Source: Flavobacteriales bacterium (GTDB taxonomy: Bacteria; Bacteroidota; Bacteroidia; Flavobacteriales_F; PHOS-HE28). From it: a stretch of 64,000 bases of DNA. The translations under genes were made by a program, and so were the position numbers. Shown in pieces: positions 58,327 to 64,000 of the stretch (the stretch's first letter is position 1; every line of letters begins with the position of its first letter). The stretch lies in contig JADJXH010000003.1 in NCBI GenBank assembly GCA_016715895.1, positions 620,001-684,000 of the forward strand. Reading direction: 5' to 3'. The notes below the pieces were generated by a model. That model did no database searches, had not been told where the DNA came from, and saw only the letters and a program-made list of their open reading frames with translations.

Positions 58327-59291
58327 TCGTACCGCCCGCCCTCCGCCCCGGCGACACCATCGCCATCATTCCCACCGCACGCGCCATCACCGTGGAGGAG
58401 CTGCGCGAGGGCATCGCGCTGGCCGAGAGTTGGGGCCTGAGGGTGAAGCTGGGCGTGGGCATCGGCCGCAAGCACTTCCAGCAGGCCGGCACCGCCGAGG
58501 AGCGCGCCGCCGACCTCCAGGCCGCGCTCGATGACCCCGCCGTCCGCGCCATCTGGTGCGCCCGCGGCGGCTACGGCACCGTGCACCTGCTCGATCACCT
58601 CGACCTGAGCGCCCTGCGCCGCGACCCGAAATGGATCGTGGGCTTCAGCGACATCACGGTGCTGCACAACGCGCTGCACAACATCGGCGTCGCCAGCCTG
58701 CACGCGCAGATGCCGTTCAACATCGGGGGGAAGACGGAGGAATGCAGAGAGAGCTTGCGGGCCGCGCTGTTCGGGGAGGAGTGGCGAGTAGTGAGTCACG
58801 AGTGTCGAGTAGCGAGTGATCAGCGACTTTCACTCGCTACTCGCCACTCGCCACTCGCCACTCCGCACGTTGGCCAGTGCGAAGGCGTGTTGGTGGGAGG
58901 AAATCTGTCGTTGCTCTACGCCCTGCGCGGCACCCCCTACGACATCGACCCGCGCGGAAAGATCCTGTTCATCGAGGACCTCGACGAGCTGCTGTACCAC
59001 GTGGACCGCATGGTGCAGAACCTGCGGCTGGCGGGCTGGTTCAAAGACCTCGCAGGCATGATCGTGGGGGGCCTGAGCGACATGCGCGACAAGAACCCGG
59101 AAGACCCCTTCGGCAAGGCCGCGGAACGGATCATCGTCGATGCAATGGGCGACACCCCCTACCCCGTGTGCTTCGGCTTCCCGGCCGGCCACATCGACGA
59201 CAACCGGGCGCTGGTGTTCGGCCAGAACGCGAAGCTCAGCGTCACCGCGAACGGTACCACGCTGAGCTTCGAAAGTGGGTCCTCGGTCTAA
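58323..59291 (+). CDS. LD-carboxypeptidase (S66 family), intact third copy
   Basis: Removes the terminal D-alanine from murein tetrapeptides during cell-wall recycling. 322 residues. The N-terminal domain has the nucleophile Ser in IVGFSDITVLHN after CARGGYGTVHLLD. The C-terminal domain has the catalytic Glu in LFIEDLDELLYHVDR and the His in FPAGHIDDNRAL. An insertion of about 30 residues (EEWRVVSHECRVASD and on) in the middle is encoded by a palindrome and lies between the two domains. The ATG overlaps the DUF2442 stop. Without that cassette, the start would be that of copy B or A. Confidence 0.9.
   Translation: MIVPPALRPGDTIAIIPTARAITVEELREGIALAESWGLRVKLGVGIGRKHFQQAGTAEERAADLQAALDDPAVRAIWCARGGYGTVHLLDHLDLSALRRDPKWIVGFSDITVLHNALHNIGVASLHAQMPFNIGGKTEECRESLRAALFGEEWRVVSHECRVASDQRLSLATRHSPLATPHVGQCEGVLVGGNLSLLYALRGTPYDIDPRGKILFIEDLDELLYHVDRMVQNLRLAGWFKDLAGMIVGGLSDMRDKNPEDPFGKAAERIIVDAMGDTPYPVCFGFPAGHIDDNRALVFGQNAKLSVTANGTTLSFESGSSV
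58778..58864. repeat. GAGTGGCGAGTA palindromic insertion inside the LD-carboxypeptidase gene
   Basis: Outer arms GGAGTGGCGAGTA at the left and matching CGCCACTC units at the right, with inner arms GAGTAGCGAGTG and CACTCGCTACTC that are exact reverse complements. Units of CGCCACT repeat three times on the right. Length preserves the frame. A mobile or slippage-prone palindrome is likely. Confidence 0.8.
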
Positions 59292-59393
59292 CGCAGGGTT
59301 CTCTGCGCCTCCGCGCGCTTCGCCTTCGCGAAGCCTTCGGGCGCCTGCGCCAAAGCGCTTCGGCGACGGCGCGCGAAGCGAGGTCTGCGGCTC
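59292..59393. other. Palindrome-rich gap after the LD-carboxypeptidase
   Basis: 102 bases without a gene. Contains the inverted repeat GCTTCG...CGAAGC (59317-59334) and further GCGCTTCGGCG/GCGCGCGAAGCG units, probably terminating the flanking convergent genes. Composition resembles other repeat elements of this zone. Confidence 0.45.
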
Positions 59394-60032
59394 TTAGTTC
59401 CGCTCGAACTTGTTGAACCCGGGCGGGATCTCGAACAGGCCGGGTTTCTGCACGCCCTTGGTCACCTTGGTCACCTCCAGGCGGCTCACCTCGGCGCCAT
59501 CCATCTTGTTCTCCACGGCCAGCATGGGGAAAAGCCCTTTGTTGCCCGGAACGTCCAGGAAGAAGAGGGCGGATTCCTCCTTGCGGTTGAGGGTCTCCAG
59601 CATCGGCACGAAGAAGTTGAACTCATCGGCGGCCACCCAGTAGGTGATGACGCGGTCCTCCTTGGGGCCCTTCACCACCCACTTCTCACACTTGTAGCCG
59701 GCCAGGTCCTTCATCTCGCCGGACTTCTCCACGCTGGTCTCCACATCCTTGGGCAGCCGCATGTTGGGCACGTCCATGTACAGCTTGCGGTCCAGGCTGA
59801 GGGCCACCACGGTCTTGTCGCGGTTGTCCACCAGCATGATGCCCTGCACCTCGCCCCGGGCATTGATCTCCTCGATGCGGACATGATCGCCCTTGACGAA
59901 GTACTTGTAGGAGGTGACCACCGGTCCGGTGGTCTTGGTGAACTCCACCACCCCTTCAAAGGCTTGGGCCGCAGCGAAGAGCGGAGCAGCGGCCAGGGCC
60001 AGCAGGGCAAGGGGACGTACGCAGGTTTTCAT
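59394..60032 (-). CDS. DUF4412 exported protein
   Basis: 212 residues: a signal peptide (about 1-22), then the DUF4412 fold, which resembles the outer-membrane lipoprotein carrier LolA in pattern (FEGVVEFTKTTGPVVTSYKYFVKGDHVRIEE, KDLAGYKCEKWVVKG). Members are periplasmic and may bind a lipid; that is not shown here. Confidence 0.8.
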   Translation of the reverse strand: MKTCVRPLALLALAAAPLFAAAQAFEGVVEFTKTTGPVVTSYKYFVKGDHVRIEEINARGEVQGIMLVDNRDKTVVALSLDRKLYMDVPNMRLPKDVETSVEKSGEMKDLAGYKCEKWVVKGPKEDRVITYWVAADEFNFFVPMLETLNRKEESALFFLDVPGNKGLFPMLAVENKMDGAEVSRLEVTKVTKGVQKPGLFEIPPGFNKFERN

Positions 60033-60138
60033 GGGGATCGGTTGTCCAAGTGAGGCTCCGGGAGGAGCGAAGATCTCCGAATTTCAACCCCTTCAACGAG
60101 GGGGCCCGGGGTAGGTTACGCACAACGAACGGTTACTG

Positions 60139-60543
60139 ATGGCGACACACCTGCGCACGGGGGCCGAGGGCGAGCAAGCCGCGTGCCAGTGGCTGCTGGA
60201 GCGCGGCTACCGCATCGAGGCCCGCAACTGGCGGCATGGCCGGCTGGAGGTCGATATCGTGGCCCGCACCGGTGCCACGCTGGTGATCGTGGAGGTGAAG
60301 ACCCGCCGCAGCGACCGGTACGACGGACCGGCGGATGCGGTGGGTCCGGCGAAGCAGCACAAGCTGTACCGCGCGGCGGAAGCCTATCTTGACGCCCTCG
60401 GCGAGGACATCGCGGTGCGCTTCGACATCATCACGGTGTGGATGGACGGCGCCGCCCCCCGCATCGAACACCTGGAGGACGCCTTCTACCCCACCCCCGA
60501 TGAAGAGACCGACGAAGGGCCCGCGCCGTGGCCGGCCCGATGA
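60139..60543 (+). CDS. YraN/UPF0102 family endonuclease-like protein
   Basis: 134 residues. The restriction-endonuclease-like core has the catalytic-type signature LEVDIVARTGATLVIVEVKTR (Glu-x-Asp...Glu-x-Lys). N-terminal GAEGEQAACQWLLERGYRIEARNWR is the family start. Function unknown. Overlaps the following pseudouridine synthase by 44 bases. Confidence 0.88.
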   Translation: MATHLRTGAEGEQAACQWLLERGYRIEARNWRHGRLEVDIVARTGATLVIVEVKTRRSDRYDGPADAVGPAKQHKLYRAAEAYLDALGEDIAVRFDIITVWMDGAAPRIEHLEDAFYPTPDEETDEGPAPWPAR

Positions 60544-62041
60544 TGCGCGCCCCGGGCGCCGCGACGACCGCAGCGATAAGGGTCCGGGACCACGCCGGAG
60601 CACGCGTTCCGACGACCGCCCCCCGCGCGGCACTGGACGTGACAGCTCTTCGGAGCGCCGCGGCGGTGGCGACCGACCCCGGGGTGACCGGGAGGACCGG
60701 GACCAGCGTCCGTGGCGTGGGGACGAACGCTCGGCCGGCCCCCGCCGGGGCCCAGCATCCGACCGGGGGGGCCGGGACCAGCGGAGCGATGGCCCCGCAC
60801 GGGGTGCCTCACGACCCCGGTCCGCAGGCGGGCGACCGGCCTGGCGGGAGGACGAGCGTGGACCGCGGCGCGGCGGCGGCGAACGCCCGCCCAACGACCG
60901 GCCCGATCGCCGTTCCACGCGGTCCGGCGGGCCACGGTCGGAACGCCCCACGGGCGAAGGCCGCAGCGAGCGCTCATCCCGCTTCGACCGGGAGGATCGC
61001 CCATCCCGTCCCTCGCGCGGTGCAGCGCCGCGCCCGGAGCGCGATCGCGACGACCGCCGGTCAGCCCCGCGCGGAGGAAGGCCGTCCAGGGACGGCGGCC
61101 GCGGCAGGGGGTGGAACGAGCGCCCCGGAGACGACCGCCGCCCACCCGTGAGCCGCGTGTCCGCCCACGATCCGGAGGCCCGCAAGCCGTTCCGCAAGGG
61201 CGAGCGCAGCAACCGCTTCGCCCTGCCCAACCCGGCCAATGAGGGCCTGGTGCGGTTGAACCGCTATCTGGCCCAGGCCGGGGTGGGCAGCCGCCGGGAG
61301 GCCGATGCGCTCATCACCTCCGGCGCCGTGACGGTGAACGGAAAGGTGGTGACCGAACTGGGCACCAAGGTGAGGCCGGAGGACAAGGTGCACTTCGGTG
61401 GGCAGCGGCTCAGCATGGAGCAGAAGCGCTATGTGCTGCTGAACAAGCCGAAGGACTTCATCACCACCACGGACGACCCACAGGAGCGGCGCACCGTGAT
61501 GAACCTGGTGGCGGCGGCATGTCCCGAGCGCCTGTACCCCGTGGGGCGGCTGGACCGCAACACCACCGGGGTGCTGCTGCTCACCAACGACGGCGACCTG
61601 GCCAAGCGGCTGACGCATCCGAGCCACGGCGCGGAGAAGATCTACCATGCCACGTTGGACAAGGCGATGACCAAGGCCCATCTGGAACAGCTGGTGTCCG
61701 GGGTGCACCTGGACGATGGTCCGGCCCATGCCGTGGAGGCCAGCTTCGTGGAGGACAGCGGCAAACGGGAGGTGGGCCTCAAGCTGCACATGGGCCGCAA
61801 CCGTGTGGTCCGCCGCATGTTCGAGGCGCTCGGCTATGAGGTGGTGAAGCTGGACCGCGTGATGTTCGCCGGCCTCACCAAGAAGGAACTGCCCCGTGGG
61901 CACTGGCGCCACCTCTCCGAGAAGGAGGTCACGCTCCTGGCCCGGCAGCATGCCACCGCGAAGCCGCGACCCGGCGGACCGTCACCGCGCAAGGCTCGGC
62001 CATCCGACGCGCCGCGCCCTCGTCGTCCCCGGAAGGCCTGA
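60500..62041 (+). CDS. RsuA/RluB-type rRNA pseudouridine synthase with a long disordered N-terminus
   Basis: Isomerises uridine in rRNA. 513 residues. Residues 1-240 are a low-complexity Arg/Asp/Gly/Pro/Ser tract with many RRD/RGG-like units and no fold. The S4 RNA-binding domain follows (RLNRYLAQAGVGSRREADALI), then the catalytic domain with the nucleophile Asp in VGRLDRNTTGVLLLTNDG. The basic tail is Pro/Arg-rich. The ATG at 60500 is within yraN; the DEAD helicase in this window has a similar but shorter basic tail. Such disordered extensions are common in Bacteroidota RsuA relatives. Confidence 0.88.
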   Translation: MKRPTKGPRRGRPDDARPGRRDDRSDKGPGPRRSTRSDDRPPRGTGRDSSSERRGGGDRPRGDREDRDQRPWRGDERSAGPRRGPASDRGGRDQRSDGPARGASRPRSAGGRPAWREDERGPRRGGGERPPNDRPDRRSTRSGGPRSERPTGEGRSERSSRFDREDRPSRPSRGAAPRPERDRDDRRSAPRGGRPSRDGGRGRGWNERPGDDRRPPVSRVSAHDPEARKPFRKGERSNRFALPNPANEGLVRLNRYLAQAGVGSRREADALITSGAVTVNGKVVTELGTKVRPEDKVHFGGQRLSMEQKRYVLLNKPKDFITTTDDPQERRTVMNLVAAACPERLYPVGRLDRNTTGVLLLTNDGDLAKRLTHPSHGAEKIYHATLDKAMTKAHLEQLVSGVHLDDGPAHAVEASFVEDSGKREVGLKLHMGRNRVVRRMFEALGYEVVKLDRVMFAGLTKKELPRGHWRHLSEKEVTLLARQHATAKPRPGGPSPRKARPSDAPRPRRPRKA

Positions 62042-62048
62042 TCGCGGC

Positions 62049-63080
62049 CTAGGGCATCAGGCGCCGCACCTGTCGGCCACGCGGCGAACGCACCTCGAGG
62101 ATCAGCGGACCGGCCGGCGGCACCGCCAGGTCCAGTTCGGTGGTGGACCACGACCGTTCGACCAGGGTGCGACCCGCCGGATCCAGCAGCCGGACCTGCC
62201 AGACCTCCATGGACCTTCGCTTCAACTGAAGCCACACGATCGACTGGACCACAGAGAGATCCAGCTCAGGGTCGGATGCCGTGACCGAGGCCACGGGCCC
62301 CCAGAGGCTCGAGACCCAGACCGGGTTGTCGATGAAGGGGTTGCGGTTCCCCTGCAGGGCGTAGATCGCGTTGTTCCGGTCCACCTCCTTCGTGCTCACC
62401 GGGTCGGCGGCGTGCCAGGCCAGCAGGAGGCTCTCGGCCCAGGGGCTGAGGTCGCCGCCCTGGAGCATGGGGGAGCTCCATCCGCCCACCTGGGACGCAT
62501 ACCGGGTCATCATGTAGAAGTACATGCGGGCCACATCCCCCTTGTAGGCGTCGATGGGTTCGCAGACCGTTCCGGTGTAGCCCGGCCAGCTGCTTTCCCC
62601 GACCCGGGTACCGTTCTGGCCGGTCCAGTCGGTGGCGCCCACCTCCCCGTACGGCAGGTTGCCGCGCTGCTGGTTCACCCAGCCGTCCGTGGGCATGATG
62701 TGGTGCAGATCGGTGTCCATGGGCGCTCCGCTCCCGAACCAGCTCTGCGGCATGGTGTGCTCCCGGTTGTAGCAATCGCCCTCGCTGTTGTAGGTGCCGC
62801 ACTGGTCGCTGCCGAAGGTGTAGAGGTACGGTGGTGTGCCGCCCGGCACGTCGCTGTAGATGTCCCACACGAACCCGTCAGGCCGGTCGTCGGTCGTCTC
62901 AAAGGCGTTCCACAGGTCGGCGTTGGAGAGCACCGTATGACCGTCGATGATGCCGGCCAGGGCCGTGCGGAGCGCGGGCCCCGAAAGGCCCTGGGCCGGG
63001 TCGTAATAGCCCGGAGGCGGTTGGGCGATGGCGACGGCCCACGGGCCGATGAGGGCGAGAAGGACGGCGGCACGACGCAT
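62049..63080 (-). CDS. Secreted endonuclease I (NucM family)
   Basis: Extracellular or periplasmic nuclease. 343 residues: a signal peptide (about 1-19), then the endonuclease I core with the metal/catalytic region YNREHTMPQSWF and DLHHIMPTDGWVNQQRGNLPYG. The C-terminal 80 residues (about 265-343) form a beta-rich domain with a VRSPRGRQVRRLMP end that resembles a T9SS sorting domain without the usual PNP opening. Two or three cysteines remain. Its promoter is only 4 bases upstream of the ATG. Confidence 0.85.
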   Translation of the reverse strand: MRRAAVLLALIGPWAVAIAQPPPGYYDPAQGLSGPALRTALAGIIDGHTVLSNADLWNAFETTDDRPDGFVWDIYSDVPGGTPPYLYTFGSDQCGTYNSEGDCYNREHTMPQSWFGSGAPMDTDLHHIMPTDGWVNQQRGNLPYGEVGATDWTGQNGTRVGESSWPGYTGTVCEPIDAYKGDVARMYFYMMTRYASQVGGWSSPMLQGGDLSPWAESLLLAWHAADPVSTKEVDRNNAIYALQGNRNPFIDNPVWVSSLWGPVASVTASDPELDLSVVQSIVWLQLKRRSMEVWQVRLLDPAGRTLVERSWSTTELDLAVPPAGPLILEVRSPRGRQVRRLMP

Positions 63081-63084
63081 GGCG

Positions 63085-63092
63085 CAAAGGTA
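63085..63092 (-). promoter_or_regulatory. -7 element (TACCTTTG) of the endonuclease gene, leaderless
   Basis: An exact TAnnTTTG match ending 4 bases before the ATG at 63080. Same geometry as cutC. Confidence 0.65.
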
Positions 63093-63133
63093 CCGGTGCG
63101 GGGAACGAAAGATCTGCGAAATTCGCGGCCCCC

Positions 63134-63207
63134 GGGGCTGTAGCTCAGCTGGCCAGAGCGCGTCGTTCGCAATGACGAGGTCGAGGGTTCGACTCCCTTC
63201 AGCTCCA
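63134..63207 (+). tRNA. tRNA-Ala (anticodon CGC)
   Basis: A full cloverleaf: acceptor 63134-63140 with 63200-63206, D-arm GCTC/GAGC, anticodon stem CGTCG/TGACG with loop TTCGCAA (anticodon at 63168-63170) and T-arm GAGGG/CCCTT. The G3-U70 pair (63136 with 63204) is the alanine identity element. The discriminator is A; the CCA end is not encoded. Confidence 0.95.
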
Positions 63208-63212
63208 CCGGT

Positions 63213-63242
63213 GAACAGGTCCGCCTCCGAGCGGGCCTGTTC
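63213..63242. terminator. Bidirectional hairpin between tRNA-Ala and the acyl-CoA reductase gene
   Basis: A 12-bp stem with one G-U pair (63213-63224 against 63231-63242), 5 bases after the tRNA and 9 bases after the minus-strand stop of the next gene. Likely ends both transcripts. Confidence 0.7.
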
Positions 63243-63251
63243 CATTTGCGC

Positions 63252-64000
63252 TCACAGCGCCAGCAGGAAGGCCATGGTGTCCACGCCATCGGCGTAGTCG
63301 GCCGGGCCGGGCCGTTGGGCGTGACCGAAGGGCACCGCGCCATGGCCCACGACGCACTGCACTTGGTCCGCCAGGTCGCGCAGCCGTCCGTCCAGCGCGC
63401 TGCGGTCCACATACCGCTCCAGGTGCAGCACCGCCACCGGGCTGGCCAGCGCAGCGGTCTCGCGCAGCAACAGGAATCCGTTCTCCAGGAAGGGCTCGCG
63501 GTCCAGCAACCACAGGGCCCGGTGGTAGTCCAGGTTGTTGGCGTACTTGGCGTGGTGGGCGATGTCGCGCCAGCGGTAAAAGGCCTTGAACAGGCGGTCC
63601 GTGTCAAAGTCCGAAGGCACGAAGACCTTGCTGACGTTGCGGCAGCCCAGGCCGAAGTAGCGGAAGACATCCTCGCCCAGCGCGTCGAGCTCCGCCTCGG
63701 TTTCGCTGCCGTCGAGCACCGCGACGCTTACGCGGCCCTTGCGCACGATGCGCGGCAGATGGCCGAAGTAGTGATCGAAGTAGCGGGCCGTATTGGTGCT
63801 TCCCGTGGCGATCACCGCATCCACGGGTCCCAGGCGTTCCTCGGAGAAGGCCACGGCCGTGGCGAGCTCGGGGCACAGGGTGATCAGCGCGTTGCTGGTG
63901 GCCCGCGTGAGGCCCGCGTCCTGGCCGCTCACCTTCACCCGGGCCCGGTGCCCGGCGAGCGTGACGCAGAGCAGGTCGTGCAGGCCGACGAAGGGCACGT
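63252..64000 (-). CDS. Acyl-CoA reductase, LuxC-like, N-terminus outside the window
   Basis: At least 249 residues of the C-terminal part. The sequence contains the LuxC/acyl-CoA reductase core: VKVSGQDAGLT, VDAVIATGSTNTARYFDHYF (nucleotide-binding Gly-rich loop), FRYFGLGCRNVSKVFVP with the conserved Cys of the family, and DYHRALWLLDREPFLENGF. Predicted to reduce acyl-CoA or acyl phosphate to an aldehyde with NADPH. The gene starts beyond base 64000. Confidence 0.82.
   Translation of the reverse strand, partial: VPFVGLHDLLCVTLAGHRARVKVSGQDAGLTRATSNALITLCPELATAVAFSEERLGPVDAVIATGSTNTARYFDHYFGHLPRIVRKGRVSVAVLDGSETEAELDALGEDVFRYFGLGCRNVSKVFVPSDFDTDRLFKAFYRWRDIAHHAKYANNLDYHRALWLLDREPFLENGFLLLRETAALASPVAVLHLERYVDRSALDGRLRDLADQVQCVVGHGAVPFGHAQRPGPADYADGVDTMAFLLAL

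Noticed and set aside
58993..59008. TGTACCACGTGGACCG resembling a parS site
   Set aside because: Four mismatches to the usual 16-base palindrome, and it lies in codons for a conserved LYHVDR segment. CACGTG also occurs elsewhere by chance.

Overview
The window comes from a GC-rich member of the Bacteroidota, most likely a Flavobacteriales-type lineage known mainly from environmental genomes. This is inferred from several features. There are C-terminal sorting domains of the type IX secretion system (T9SS), many promoters of the Bacteroidota type (TAnnTTTG, here often TAnnTTCG) and families largely confined to this phylum (DUF4835, DUF5683, DUF5723, DUF3276/PUR, long NusB, long signal peptidase I). 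The block bamD-rpoZ-coaBC-DUF4835-recN is also typical of the phylum. The DNA is roughly two-thirds G+C by eye, which produces many long antisense frames that are not genes.

Layout. 1-6.3 kb: a cut-off secreted CUB-like surface protein, a beta-mannosidase/CutC pair and a TPR histidine kinase. 6.3-14.5 kb: DEAD-box helicase, then housekeeping genes mostly on the minus strand (peptidyl-prolyl isomerase, acyltransferase, exonuclease, coaE, yajC, nusB, leucine-dehydrogenase-like). 14.5-25.5 kb: ABC exporter, PUR protein, parAB, dapB, two adjacent signal peptidases and a Nudix hydrolase. 25.5-33.2 kb (minus): a propeller-sensor adenylate cyclase preceded in the same operon by a TPR/Ig/caspase-fold protein that lacks the catalytic cysteine, then an outer-membrane protein and fabI. 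33.2-36.5 kb: an accessory patch with two tandem T9SS-sorted delta-60-repeat proteins and the relic of a third sorting domain. 36.5-41.7 kb: recN, DUF4835, coaBC, rpoZ, bamD. 41.8-48.8 kb: serine-palmitoyltransferase-like enzyme, transporter, DoxX, TPR protein and thrS-infC-rpmI-rplT. 48.9-52.9 kb: secreted subtilase and a small surface-modification cluster (two methyltransferases, one frameshifted, and a 2OG-Fe oxygenase). 52.9-60 kb: metG and an unstable accessory zone. 60-64 kb: yraN, an rRNA pseudouridine synthase, a secreted endonuclease I, tRNA-Ala(CGC) and a cut-off LuxC-type acyl-CoA reductase.

The most unusual zone is 55.5-59.3 kb. A complete IS256-family element (1386 bp, 8-bp target duplication) sits at the stop codon of a DUF1801 gene. 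After it, the 5' end of the LD-carboxypeptidase gene occurs three times at an exact 660-bp spacing. The first two copies are truncated. Each is followed by a different two-gene cassette: an antitoxin/RelE-ParE pair, then a DUF4160/DUF2442 pair. Only the third copy runs into a full-length carboxypeptidase. This looks like cassette insertion with long target duplication that regenerates the host gene. The intact carboxypeptidase and metG each also carry an in-frame palindromic insertion.

A second point of interest is the caspase-fold/cyclase operon, which may be a signalling module built on a pseudo-enzyme. A third is the promoter architecture: several start codons lie only 4-6 bases after the TAnnTTTG/TAnnTTCG element, which predicts leaderless mRNAs.
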